From an uncultured Bacteroidales bacterium (lineage in GTDB: Bacteria; Bacteroidota; Bacteroidia; Bacteroidales; F082), in contig CAMYVD010000007.1 of the NCBI GenBank assembly GCA_947302205.1, positions 1 to 64,000 of the forward strand: 64,000 bases of DNA. Direction: 5' to 3'. Shown piece by piece: positions 1 through 9,708 of the stretch; the stretch's first letter is position 1, and every line of letters starts with the position of its first letter. The translations under genes and the position numbers were made by a program. The notes beneath the pieces are model-generated. The model searched no databases, was not told where the DNA came from, and saw nothing but the letters and a program-made list of their open reading frames with translations.

Positions 1-1
1 G

Positions 2-205
2 CTGGTGTGCTTCGTCATCGCCGTGCCCGTGAGCATCGTCATCATGCGGCGCTATTTGGAGGGCTTCGCCTATCAGGTGCCGCTGCATGTCTGGGTGTTC
101 GTGCTGTCGTTTATAGCCGTCTTGAGTGTCACCGTTGCCGTCGTCACTTTGCGGAGTTTGCGGGCGGCAACCGTTAACCCAGTAAAATCATTACGAAATG
201 AATAA
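2..205 (+). CDS. FtsX-like ABC transporter permease, C-terminal fragment (truncated by window start)
   Basis: C-terminal hydrophobic segment ending ATVNPVKSLRNE, typical of FtsX/MacB-like permeases; paralogous to the next gene. Confidence 0.8.
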   Translation: MVCFVIAVPVSIVIMRRYLEGFAYQVPLHVWVFVLSFIAVLSVTVAVVTLRSLRAATVNPVKSLRNE

Positions 206-210
206 TTAAA

Positions 211-361
211 TCACAAAACCTACAAAACAATGCAAAACCTTTTGAATATCGATGGGAACACAGTCAACGGCTCGCAACTGCTTGCCGTTGCAACACCGGA
301 AAGGAGCCGGTTGGCGACTTTCCTTGCAAGCAATTGTTTTGTGGGTTTTGCTAGTTTTGTG
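211..361. repeat. Intergenic nested inverted-repeat element between two FtsX permease genes
   Basis: Imperfect outer arms tcacaaaacctacaaaacaat (211-231) / attgttttgtgggttttg (333-350); inner TTGCAA+GGAAAG (288-303) pairing with CTTTCC+TTGCAA (318-329); CAACGGC...GCCGTTG. Confidence 0.5.
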
Positions 362-384
362 ACAAAAAACAACCCCTACAAGTT

Positions 385-2766
385 ATGAGCAGTTACCTAA
401 AATTCCTCTCCCGCAATAAACTATACAGCATCATCGAAGCCATCGGCCTTTCCGTCAGCCTCGCCTTCGTGGTCATCATCTTCTGCTATGTGGCACAACA
501 AATCGCCGTCACGCGCGAAAACCCGCACCGCAAGGAGATTTACGGCGTGGCCATCCAAGACAAGATGCTGTATCAATATGGGATGAAAGAGATTATCGGG
601 GAGAGCATTCCCGAGATACAAGCCGTCAGTGAGTTCGGATGGATTTATGGTACGGAGATGAAATGCGGCGACCAAACGCGTCTGGCACAAGTGCTAGGCT
701 GCGACCGCGACTTTTTCGACTTCATTCCCGTGCAGTTTTCAGAGGGAAATCCCGACAGAATCGACGAGGTGCTGACGGCGTTCGTCTCGCAAGAAATAGC
801 CCTGACCCTTTCGCAATCGGGAGAGGTGGTAGGTCAGACCATCCATCTGATGAAGCACGACTTCACCATTGCGGGTGTGTTCAACGAAATAGGCATCTCG
901 CTTTTCTACAACCCACCCGATGTGATTATCAACGTGGACATTACCGATGGTGTGACCTACTATGGCGGATTCGACAGCCCTGCTGTTCCTGCCTACATGT
1001 TCGAGAATGTATGGCTCTTCATCAAGTCATATCCTGATGTCGACCGCGAGGCATTGAGCGGGAAGCTAGCCACGGCCACAGAGGTCTTGTTTCGTAAGAT
1101 TTTAGGAATAGAATACCCCGTCGATCCTTCGCAAGTCAAACTGGTGCGCCTGGATGAGATGTTTAACACCGACGTGCAAACCAGCCTGAAAAAAGGCGAC
1201 AAGGTGCTGATGCACAGTCTGTTGGCTGTAGGCTTGTTGCTGCTGATATCCGCGATGTTCAACTATATCAACCTGAACGTGGCCCTGACAAGCAAGCGCG
1301 CCAAGGAGATGGCTTCGAGGCGACTGCTGGGGGCGACGAAGGGCGAAATCATCGGGAAATACCTGTGGGAGTCGTTGGCCTTTACCACGGTGTGCATGGT
1401 ATTGGGCATCTTGCTGGCCGAAGCACTTGTGCCTTTGGTCAACAGACTGTTGGCGAGCGATATCGGCATCAGGATCCTGTACTCGCCGTTTTATGTAGCG
1501 TCCTACCTGCTGATTGTGGTTGTGGTGGCCTTGTTAGCGGGTTTGATTCCGGCCATCGTGGTGTCGCGTGCCAAGCCCATCGATGTGGTGAAGGGAGCCT
1601 TCCGCTTCCGCAACAAGATGGTGCTGTCGAAGGTGTTCATCGTCTTGCAGAACGTCATCGCTATCGTGCTGATTGCCTTGGTGATCACTATGGAGGTGCA
1701 GATGCGCCACATGCAGCGAAGGCCCGTGGGATGTCGCACGGAGAACTTGTTTTATGCGGAGACTCTCCTGTCTGGCGACGAGGCCTTTGAGAACGACTTG
1801 ATGGCCTTGCCCTGTGTGAAACGAATGGGACACTCCTATGGCTATCCTGGCGGTGCCTTAATGGGCACAAGATGGATGCCTCTCGACGATCGTGACAATA
1901 CTGACAATTGGGTTAATGTAAGATACCTGCTGTGCGATACCACGGCTTTCGACATGTTTGAATTCGACGTCAAGGCACTGTATGGCCAGTTGGGCGAAGA
2001 CCAATGGCTGCTGACGCAGGGCTTGTTGGAGGCCCAGACGGGGACGCCTTTGGACCAGTTCGACATCGACTCATTAGGCGTGTGGTACAAACGTAATTTG
2101 CGTTCTGACATATGTGGCGTATTGAGTGATTTCGTCATCACCGACGCGGCGCATGTGGTGGACGAGACCTTCGGCGCGGTGCAGATTGTGGGGAGTGAGC
2201 CAAAATTCAAATGGGTGAGTTACCATCCCGTGCTGGAAATCGTCGGCGACCATGCCGAGGCGCGCAAGGCCATCAAAGACTTGTACGACAAGCACATGAA
2301 CAAAAAGGAAGTCTATTGGGAACCCTGGACCATGGACTTTATCGACAACCTGATGCTAAAACATTTGCAGGGCACCAAAAACAAGATGGGCCTCGTCGAC
2401 CTCTTCATGGCTGTGGCAGTGATGCTCTCGCTGCTCGGCCTCGTGGCCATGAGCACGCATTTCGCCTCCGAGCGTGAGAAGACCATCGCCGTCCGCAAGG
2501 TGTTTGGCGGCACCATGCAGAGCGAGATCCGTCGTAACTTGAAAGAATACATCATCATGATTCTGATTGCCAACATCATCGCCATCCCCATTGCAGTGTA
2601 TGTGTGCGGGCGCTATTTGGAGGATTTCGTTTATCGCATCGACCTATATCCGTGGATCTTCGTGGTCACGGTGGCGCTGTCGTTTGCCATCGCCATCGGC
2701 TCGGTGCTGTGGCAGATCGTCTCCGTGGCGCGGGTGAATCCGGTGTGGGCGTTGAAGAAGGAATAA
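385..2766 (+). CDS. ABC transporter permease, FtsX/MacB-like
   Basis: 793 aa; N-terminal TM plus periplasmic domain, duplicated FtsX TM blocks (SKRAKEMASRRLLGATKGEIIGKYLWES; SEREKTIAVRKVFGGTMQSEIRRNLKEY), ends ARVNPVWALKKE. Confidence 0.9.
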   Translation: MSSYLKFLSRNKLYSIIEAIGLSVSLAFVVIIFCYVAQQIAVTRENPHRKEIYGVAIQDKMLYQYGMKEIIGESIPEIQAVSEFGWIYGTEMKCGDQTRLAQVLGCDRDFFDFIPVQFSEGNPDRIDEVLTAFVSQEIALTLSQSGEVVGQTIHLMKHDFTIAGVFNEIGISLFYNPPDVIINVDITDGVTYYGGFDSPAVPAYMFENVWLFIKSYPDVDREALSGKLATATEVLFRKILGIEYPVDPSQVKLVRLDEMFNTDVQTSLKKGDKVLMHSLLAVGLLLLISAMFNYINLNVALTSKRAKEMASRRLLGATKGEIIGKYLWESLAFTTVCMVLGILLAEALVPLVNRLLASDIGIRILYSPFYVASYLLIVVVVALLAGLIPAIVVSRAKPIDVVKGAFRFRNKMVLSKVFIVLQNVIAIVLIALVITMEVQMRHMQRRPVGCRTENLFYAETLLSGDEAFENDLMALPCVKRMGHSYGYPGGALMGTRWMPLDDRDNTDNWVNVRYLLCDTTAFDMFEFDVKALYGQLGEDQWLLTQGLLEAQTGTPLDQFDIDSLGVWYKRNLRSDICGVLSDFVITDAAHVVDETFGAVQIVGSEPKFKWVSYHPVLEIVGDHAEARKAIKDLYDKHMNKKEVYWEPWTMDFIDNLMLKHLQGTKNKMGLVDLFMAVAVMLSLLGLVAMSTHFASEREKTIAVRKVFGGTMQSEIRRNLKEYIIMILIANIIAIPIAVYVCGRYLEDFVYRIDLYPWIFVVTVALSFAIAIGSVLWQIVSVARVNPVWALKKE

Positions 2767-2840
2767 CTTTCGTTCAGAAAAATGGGTTAGATAGTTGTTT
2801 TTTCGTTTGGAAAAGTGTGTCGTTTTAGGAAAAGTTCCCT

Positions 2841-2937
2841 TGAAAAATAACGGTGAAATAGAAAAACTCGCTAGAAAAACAACGGTGAAATTGTAAAAAG
2901 TGACTAGAAAAATAACAGAAAAGTATTGAAGAATCGT
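2841..2937. repeat. Three degenerate tandem repeats (~31-33 bp) upstream of a DUF4143-type ATPase gene
   Basis: tgaaaaataacggtgaaatagaaaaactcgc / tagaaaaacaacggtgaaattgtaaaaagtgac / tagaaaaataacagaaaagtattgaagaatcg. Confidence 0.6.
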
Positions 2938-2947
2938 TGGAAAATTG

Positions 2948-2955
2948 TATTTTTG
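2948..2955 (+). promoter_or_regulatory. Putative Bacteroidota -7 promoter element (TAnnTTTG)
   Basis: TATTTTTG 27 bp upstream of the ATPase ATG at 2982. Confidence 0.5.
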
Positions 2956-2981
2956 CTGCCTGAAACAAGGTATATAACAAT

Positions 2982-4412
2982 ATGTTAAAGAGAAGGATTT
3001 CAGATACTTTAAAAGTTTGGAAGGACGCCCCAAGCCACAAGCCACTTGTGATCACGGGTATCCGCCAATGTGGAAAGACCTTTATTTCGCAGCAATTTGC
3101 CGATGAGAATTACAAGCATGTCGCTTATATCAACTTCATCAAACAAGAGGAACGAAAGACTGCCTTTTATGGATCTAAAGACGTGGACACCATCATCCTT
3201 AACTTGTCGGCCCAAATGCGAAACACCCAGTTCGTTCCACATGAGACTTGCATCATATTGGATGAAATCCAAGACTGTCCTGAGGCTCGTACCTCTCTGA
3301 AGTTCTTTTATGAAGACGGACGCTATGATGTCATTGCCACAGGCTCGTTGCTTGGTGTTCAAGGTTACGGACAGGACAAGAAGAGAAGACGTATCAGAAA
3401 TTCTGTCCATCAAGAAAAAGGCAGCAATTCCGTTCCTGTGGGTTATGAGGAGATAGTGGAGATGTATCCACTCGATTTTGAAGAGTTCCTGTGGGCAAAC
3501 AACATGAGCGAGGAAGTCATAGAAGCTTTGAAACGTTGTCTGAAGGAGAAAAAACCCGTACCGGAAGGCATCCATGCGGCCATGAAAACACTGCTGAACC
3601 GCTATGTGGCCGTGGGTGGACTACCCGCAGCCGTGAACGCTCTGCTGCAGACTGGCAACATGAACGCTGTTGATGCGGTCTGGAAGTCCATACTAAAAGA
3701 ATATCGTTCCGACATGGTGAAGTATGCCGACGACAAAGATAAGCCTCACATCCGCGCCTGCTTCAACGCCATCCCCAAACAGCTCGCCAAAGAAAACAAG
3801 AAATACCAGTATTCCAAGGTGGAAAGCGGTGGTCGAGGTGAATACTACAAAGGCTCCCTGCAATGGCTGGAAGATGCCGACATCATTCGTCGCTGCTACA
3901 ACACAAGCATCACTGGTCTCCCAATGGAAGGCAATGCGATGGAAAACGTTTTCAAAGTATATACAGCCGACATTGGGATTCTTGTGGCTATGTTGGGTCC
4001 CGCTGCGCGTGTCGACATCCTTCAGAGCAATCTGGGAGGGTTTAAAGGTGCCATCTACGAGAACCTGATGGCCGACACACTAATCAAGAAAGGCCAGAGT
4101 TTGTATTACTTCCAGAAAGATTCGGGTATGGAACTGGATTTCCTTATCCGCTACAAAGGCGAATGCGTCCCCGTTGAGGTGAAGGCTCGGACCGCTCAAG
4201 CCAAAAGCATAGCCACTGTAAGGAAACACCCTGAGAAGTATGGTGTGAAACACTTCATCAAATTTGGCGATTATAACATTGGGCGAGATGGTGATCTCCT
4301 CACCTTGCCCACCTATATGCAGTTTCTTCTCGATCTCGAACCCGAGGAAATGACTTTGGAACCTATTGACACCGACGAACTCAACCATCTGGCAAAAGAA
4401 CTATTGGAATAA
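2982..4412 (+). CDS. AAA family ATPase with DUF4143-type C-terminus
   Basis: Walker A-like GIRQCGKT, Walker B-like CIILDEIQDCP, C-terminal nuclease-like MELDFLIRYKGECVPVEVKA. Confidence 0.9.
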   Translation: MLKRRISDTLKVWKDAPSHKPLVITGIRQCGKTFISQQFADENYKHVAYINFIKQEERKTAFYGSKDVDTIILNLSAQMRNTQFVPHETCIILDEIQDCPEARTSLKFFYEDGRYDVIATGSLLGVQGYGQDKKRRRIRNSVHQEKGSNSVPVGYEEIVEMYPLDFEEFLWANNMSEEVIEALKRCLKEKKPVPEGIHAAMKTLLNRYVAVGGLPAAVNALLQTGNMNAVDAVWKSILKEYRSDMVKYADDKDKPHIRACFNAIPKQLAKENKKYQYSKVESGGRGEYYKGSLQWLEDADIIRRCYNTSITGLPMEGNAMENVFKVYTADIGILVAMLGPAARVDILQSNLGGFKGAIYENLMADTLIKKGQSLYYFQKDSGMELDFLIRYKGECVPVEVKARTAQAKSIATVRKHPEKYGVKHFIKFGDYNIGRDGDLLTLPTYMQFLLDLEPEEMTLEPIDTDELNHLAKELLE

Positions 4413-4429
4413 TATATTTTTATACCACC

Positions 4430-5770
4430 ATGCCTAAACTCAAATCCAAAATACTAGTCGTCGACGACAACGCTGGCATCCGCTCGGCGCTGAAGATCTT
4501 GCTGCCCATGCGTTTCGAGGAGGTGGATCTGATCGCTTCGCCCAAAGAATTGATGAGCACGATGCATCGCTTCAAGCCCGATGCAGTGTTGCTCGACATG
4601 AATTTCGACACTGACATTAATACTGGCAACGAGGGACTCTTTTGGCTCTCGGAGCTAAAACGGGAGTTCCCCGAGGTGGAGGTGGTGCTTTTTACGGCCT
4701 ACGCCGACATTGCTCTGGCTGTGGAAGGCATGAAACGTGGTGCTTTCGACTTTGTGGTGAAGCCTTGGGACAATGCTAAACTGCTTGACATATTGGAATA
4801 TGCCTGCAATAAACAGAAACCTAAAGCAGAAGTTCAAGAGAAACCTTCTATGATGCATTGGGGCGAGAGTCATGAGATGTTGGAGTTGCATCGTATGGTG
4901 GAGAAAATCGCTCCAACCGATGCCACCGTGCTGATTACAGGTGAGAACGGCACAGGTAAGGATGTAATGGCCAACGAGATACATAGACTTTCAAAGCGCA
5001 AAGGCAAGGCGATGGTCAGCGTCGATATTGGATCCATCACAGGCACCTTGTTTGAGAGTGAGCTGTTTGGCCATGTGAAAGGGGCTTTTACTGATGCCCA
5101 TGCTGACCATGTGGGAAAATTTGAACAGGCCAACGGAACGACGTTATTTTTGGATGAAATCGGCAACATCCCCCTGAATCTTCAGGCTAAGCTACTCCGT
5201 GTGATTCAAAACAGAAGCATCACCAAGGTGGGCGACACGAAGACAATTCCCATTGACATCCGCTTGATCTGTGCCACCAACATGGATTTGGCGAAGATGG
5301 TGCGTGAAGGCCAGTTCCGCGAGGATCTTTATTACCGCATCAACACAGTGTCACTGCAGCTCCCTCCGTTAAGGGAACGGACGGATGAGATCGTGCCGTT
5401 GGCTAAGATGTTCTTGGGACGGTTTGCGGAAAAGTACCACCGTGAAGTGGAAACCATTGATGACGAGGCCCTTCAACTGCTGCAACGCTGTCAGTGGAAA
5501 GGCAATATCCGCGAACTTCAGAACTGTATCGAGAAAGCGGTTATCTTGTCCGAAGGGTCGAAGATTCAGGCCTACGACCTGCAGATCAATTCCGAGGATT
5601 TAAAAGATACCGTCGAACTGTCGCCAAGTCAAGAGTCGCTTGAAAATGCTGAGGAGAAGGTGATCCGCGCCGCCATGAAAAAGTATAACGGCAACCTCTC
5701 ATTGGTGGCGAAAGCATTGAATATCAGCCGTCCGACACTCTATAACCGTTTGAAGAAATACGGAATATGA
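4430..5770 (+). CDS. Sigma-54-dependent response regulator (NtrC-like)
   Basis: Receiver domain (VVDDNAGIRSAL, LLDMNFD), GENGTGKD Walker A, GAFTDA sigma-54 contact motif, Fis-type HTH (NLSLVAKALNISRPTLYNRLKKYGI). Confidence 0.95.
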   Translation: MPKLKSKILVVDDNAGIRSALKILLPMRFEEVDLIASPKELMSTMHRFKPDAVLLDMNFDTDINTGNEGLFWLSELKREFPEVEVVLFTAYADIALAVEGMKRGAFDFVVKPWDNAKLLDILEYACNKQKPKAEVQEKPSMMHWGESHEMLELHRMVEKIAPTDATVLITGENGTGKDVMANEIHRLSKRKGKAMVSVDIGSITGTLFESELFGHVKGAFTDAHADHVGKFEQANGTTLFLDEIGNIPLNLQAKLLRVIQNRSITKVGDTKTIPIDIRLICATNMDLAKMVREGQFREDLYYRINTVSLQLPPLRERTDEIVPLAKMFLGRFAEKYHREVETIDDEALQLLQRCQWKGNIRELQNCIEKAVILSEGSKIQAYDLQINSEDLKDTVELSPSQESLENAEEKVIRAAMKKYNGNLSLVAKALNISRPTLYNRLKKYGI

Positions 5771-6624
5771 GCACCTGGCTTTGGATAGTGCTAATCGTTG
5801 TTGCGGTGGCGATTGCCATCGTGGTCACTTTTTGGCTGACGCGACGGCACGATGCCAAAATGGTATCCTTCATGATGGATGCGTTGGAAGACGGTGAGTT
5901 GAACTTCCGCTTTCAGGAGAAATCGTCGTTGAACCGAGCCCTGAACCGTATCCGTGGCATCTTTGAACGGAGGTCAGCAGTGGATGAATCCACTTCTTGG
6001 AGCAGGCTGTTCAGGGTAATCACCCATGAAATCATGAACACCGTAGCGCCTATTGCCTCGTTGAGCGACGCACTAACCAATGAAGATGAGCTGGATGTAA
6101 AAGCAGGTCTGGAAACCATCTCGGCATCGTCGAAAGACTTGATTCGTTTTGTGGAGTCATATCGCAACTTCACCGAAGTGGCGCCACCGGTACGCAAAGC
6201 CGTGATGGTTGACGAGTTGCTCGACAGGGTGCTGCGCCTCAATAAAGCCAAGATGGCCGAACAAGGCGCCGTTTTGACTTACCAAGCCAAGATGCCCGAT
6301 TTGCTGATTTACGCTGACGAAGGACAAATTGTTCAGGTGTTCAACAACCTCATCAAGAACGCTGTGCAAGCAGGGGCTACTTCTGTTCGCATTTCGGCCG
6401 ACTTGAATTCAGATGACCAAACCGTCATTCGAGTGGCCAACAACGGAAAAGCCATCCCTCTACGACAAATCGAGGAGATTTTCGTGCCCTTCTACACCAC
6501 CAAGCCCAATGGAACGGGCATCGGGCTAAGCCTTTCACGCCAAATCATGATCAAACATCACGGCGATCTCCGTCTTGAGCAAAGTGACGATAAAATGACT
6601 ATCTTTGCCTTGATTTTTAAATAA
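5767..6624 (+). CDS. Sensor histidine kinase (short)
   Basis: One N-terminal TM, H-box RVITHEIMNTVAPI, N-box NNLIKNAVQAG, G-box NGTGIGLSLSRQI; overlaps the regulator stop by 4 nt. Confidence 0.93.
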   Translation: MSTWLWIVLIVVAVAIAIVVTFWLTRRHDAKMVSFMMDALEDGELNFRFQEKSSLNRALNRIRGIFERRSAVDESTSWSRLFRVITHEIMNTVAPIASLSDALTNEDELDVKAGLETISASSKDLIRFVESYRNFTEVAPPVRKAVMVDELLDRVLRLNKAKMAEQGAVLTYQAKMPDLLIYADEGQIVQVFNNLIKNAVQAGATSVRISADLNSDDQTVIRVANNGKAIPLRQIEEIFVPFYTTKPNGTGIGLSLSRQIMIKHHGDLRLEQSDDKMTIFALIFK

Positions 6625-6630
6625 AATAAT

Positions 6631-7779
6631 ATGAAAAAATGCCCATCCTATTTGGCATTCGCGTTATGCCTCGCTTTTTGCGCTTGCAGTAACACCTATA
6701 AACCTGAAAACGCCCTAATCACTCGCACCGTGCTTTATCGCCCAGGCGATTACAATTCGCGAAACTACCGTATCCCAGCGATCATCACCGCAAAAGACGG
6801 CTCGTTAGTGGTGGCCACTGATAAACGAAAAAACAACGACGCCGACCTGCCTGAAGATATCGATATCCTGATCAACAGAAGCACCGACGGCGGCCGCACC
6901 TGGAGCGAGCCTTATACCTTAGCGGAAGGCCAAGGTTTCGGGAAAGGATTCGGCGACTGCGCTTTGGTGCATACGCACGACGAAGGGGGCCTTTTGGCGG
7001 CATTTGTGGGCGGCTGCGGGTTTTGGCAAGGAAGGCCTGAAAACCCGCTCCGAACCTATATCGCAAGAAGTTACGACAACGGCCAGACCTGGACAGAGCC
7101 TAAGGACATCACTGACGAACTCTATGGATCAAACTGCGAAAACGATGTGAGCCGTACTTGGTGGGCGGCTTTCTTCGCTTCGGGTAATGGCCTGATGACT
7201 TCCACAGGACGCATCATGTTTGTGCTGGCCGTACGAGACTCGGAAGAATGGGCTGCTTGCAACTACGCCGTTTATTCTGACGACAATGGTGAGACCTGGC
7301 ACATCTCGGGCCGCGCCTCACAACGTGGCGACGAAGCCAAGGTGGTAGAGCTGGCTGACGGTCGCATCCTGATGAGCATCCGTCACGAAGGCGAACGCTG
7401 GTACAACCTCTCTGAAGACGGCGGCCTCACATGGCAACCCGAAACCTCCGCCTGGACCGACCTCGTAGCGACTGCTTGCGACGGCGACATTATCCGCTAC
7501 TCATCCGTCAACGAAGGCGCCGAAAGAAATATCTTGCTACATTCCCTACCCGGCCCAGATCGCCGGGAGAAGGTGACGGTGTACGTCAGTTACGATGAAG
7601 GTCAGACCTGGCCTGTAAGCAAGTGCATTGTCCCTTACGATGGTGCCTATTCATCCCTTTGCATCCTTCCTGACCACAGCATCGGCTTTTATGTTGAGGA
7701 ATCGGATGGCGATACTTTAGGTTATTCAATGGTATTTTACAACTTCGGATTGGAATGGTTAGAACAGGAAAGCAAATAA
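6631..7779 (+). CDS. Exo-alpha-sialidase (BNR/Asp-box), lipoprotein
   Basis: YRIP motif plus Asp boxes STDGGRTW, SYDNGQTW, SDDNGETW, SEDGGLTW, SYDEGQTW; lipoprotein-like signal LAFCACSN. Confidence 0.93.
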   Translation: MKKCPSYLAFALCLAFCACSNTYKPENALITRTVLYRPGDYNSRNYRIPAIITAKDGSLVVATDKRKNNDADLPEDIDILINRSTDGGRTWSEPYTLAEGQGFGKGFGDCALVHTHDEGGLLAAFVGGCGFWQGRPENPLRTYIARSYDNGQTWTEPKDITDELYGSNCENDVSRTWWAAFFASGNGLMTSTGRIMFVLAVRDSEEWAACNYAVYSDDNGETWHISGRASQRGDEAKVVELADGRILMSIRHEGERWYNLSEDGGLTWQPETSAWTDLVATACDGDIIRYSSVNEGAERNILLHSLPGPDRREKVTVYVSYDEGQTWPVSKCIVPYDGAYSSLCILPDHSIGFYVEESDGDTLGYSMVFYNFGLEWLEQESK

Positions 7780-7864
7780 AAACTCGTATTCAAAGAAATA
7801 TGTATTTTTACACTCTCAAAACTACAAATCTAGAGGTGGTATCAATCCCATAAGTTTCAAGAGG

Positions 7865-8647
7865 TCACTCAACCTTCTTCCACTTCATCCCCTGCCGAGT
7901 AGTCGTTCCGTTCTCATTCTGACGCAGGGCGGTCCACACCATCTGGTTGTCTTTGATGGAAGTAACTTCCCACCATTCGCGCTGCTCAGCCTCGCCTACG
8001 TTCTTCCATCGGGTGGCCAGCAACTTGCCGTCGACGAAGTAGTTCTGGAACTCACGGTTAGTGACAGCCACCCACTCATTGGCACTGTTCTTACGCCAGT
8101 ATTTGTAATTGCCGTCACCGTAGAACTCCAGACGAGCGTTGGCATCGTTGAAGGTCTCGATGCCCGTCAACTCGGTGCACTCCCACTTGCCGAGGATGGC
8201 ATCGCGGTAGTCGACATTGAGTTTGGTGAAACGTACGGTGCCTTGTCGTGAATACGCAACATTGCTACCCTCTGTCACTGTTACCTTGTAGTTGGCCTTG
8301 AACTCGCTGCTATTAATGGCGGTGATGTTGAGTTCATCAACCGTCGTCATGTTTTCATCGGGGTGGAAAGTGACGGTCATCTTATTGCCGGAGATGACAA
8401 CATCGACTTCTTTTTGGTCAGACCACACAGATGACGCATTCGGATTATTGGTGAAAGATGCACTCATGTAGGCCTTGGTGGCGGAGACAAAGGTGTAGAC
8501 CATTTTGTCGTTAGTCGTAACGGCCCGCTCGTTGATTTCGGCAATCATCCACTTTCCGATAATTTTCTCTTTGATGTTGATGACGTCCTTCTTGCAAGAG
8601 GTGAAAGCTATGGCCACGATGGCCAAAAGAACTAATACTATTTTCAT
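7865..8647 (-). CDS. Lipocalin-like domain lipoprotein
   Basis: Signal MKIVLVLLAIVAIAFTSCKKD; two lipocalin-like repeats (IIGKWMIAEI..., ILGKWECTEL...). Confidence 0.7.
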   Translation of the reverse strand: MKIVLVLLAIVAIAFTSCKKDVINIKEKIIGKWMIAEINERAVTTNDKMVYTFVSATKAYMSASFTNNPNASSVWSDQKEVDVVISGNKMTVTFHPDENMTTVDELNITAINSSEFKANYKVTVTEGSNVAYSRQGTVRFTKLNVDYRDAILGKWECTELTGIETFNDANARLEFYGDGNYKYWRKNSANEWVAVTNREFQNYFVDGKLLATRWKNVGEAEQREWWEVTSIKDNQMVWTALRQNENGTTTRQGMKWKKVE

Positions 8648-8737
8648 GGTCGATTATGCTTATGTTGTTGTTTAGGTGCAAATATAATACATTTCTTAGT
8701 GATAATAGTGTTATCTTTGCACCCAAATCTAAAAAAC

Positions 8738-9172
8738 ATGAAAAAACTTCTTATCGTCCTTTTGTTCGCTATCGCTACAACTTCCAACGCTCAAATCAGT
8801 AAAATGCTCGGCCTCTGGAACACTTTTGACGACAAGACCGGCGACATGGCTTCATGTGTTCAAATCACCGAGAACAACGGCACCTACAGCTGTGTCGTGC
8901 TGAACATGTACAAAAAAAACGCAGACGGAACCTACGCCATTGCGGAACCTCCCTATGAAAAAGGCTACGAACATGTAGTGGGCTCACAGCTTTTCATCGA
9001 TATGCAAGAACACAAAGGCCAGCTCAAAGGCAAAGTATACGACCCCGAAAGCGGCAAGACTTACTTCGGCAAAGTCACCTATAAAGCCAAGACCGACGAA
9101 CTGGTGCTTCGCGGATCGCTTGACAAGGCTGGTCTGCTGGGACGTTCACAAACCTGGAAACGCAAGAAATAA
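8738..9172 (+). CDS. DUF2147-like secreted protein
   Basis: Signal MKKLLIVLLFAIATTSNAQ; MLGLWNTFDDKTGDMASCVQI pattern; start set at 8738. Confidence 0.75.
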   Translation: MKKLLIVLLFAIATTSNAQISKMLGLWNTFDDKTGDMASCVQITENNGTYSCVVLNMYKKNADGTYAIAEPPYEKGYEHVVGSQLFIDMQEHKGQLKGKVYDPESGKTYFGKVTYKAKTDELVLRGSLDKAGLLGRSQTWKRKK

Positions 9173-9184
9173 CAACAGAATATC

Positions 9185-9694
9185 ATGAAAAAAAGCATCT
9201 TCTGCATCCTCTGTTGCCTCGTGGCAATGGCATCCTGTCAAAAAAAAGGCATGCAATTGTTTCGTGGCGACTACTCCTACAAGACCTCGGGTAGCGTCAC
9301 TTTGAACGAGATCTTACCCCCAGGCGACACCACCGAACCCGTGTCGTTCACCGTCAACCTACTCAACGAAATCGGGCAACTGGAAATCAGCGCCTTGGGC
9401 AATGAGAGAGACAGCGTCGTCGTCGTCATGAACGCCATGGGCGGCGAAGTCATTGTGACCCACGCCTTCTGCGATGGCAACGAGATCTTCTTGCAAGACT
9501 TCACCAAAAACAGCCTGCTCTTCACAGGCGATTCCATCGTCCTGAAAAATGAGCTGAACGTTCATGCCTCGGGACAAATGTATGAGGACAACACCATCGT
9601 CATCAACATGGTTTACGACGGCGAAGCCGAAAACAACAATCGTACTTTTGCCATCCATGGCGACAACATCCGTTTGGCCGCTACCCGCAACTAA
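9185..9694 (+). CDS. Hypothetical lipoprotein
   Basis: Signal CILCCLVAMASCQKKG; upstream of the RND operon. Confidence 0.6.
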   Translation: MKKSIFCILCCLVAMASCQKKGMQLFRGDYSYKTSGSVTLNEILPPGDTTEPVSFTVNLLNEIGQLEISALGNERDSVVVVMNAMGGEVIVTHAFCDGNEIFLQDFTKNSLLFTGDSIVLKNELNVHASGQMYEDNTIVINMVYDGEAENNNRTFAIHGDNIRLAATRN

Positions 9695-9708
9695 AAACCC
9701 ATCAAACC

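Noticed and set aside
2841-2937. CRISPR array
   Set aside because: Only three degenerate, directly abutting repeats with no spacers and no cas genes nearby.
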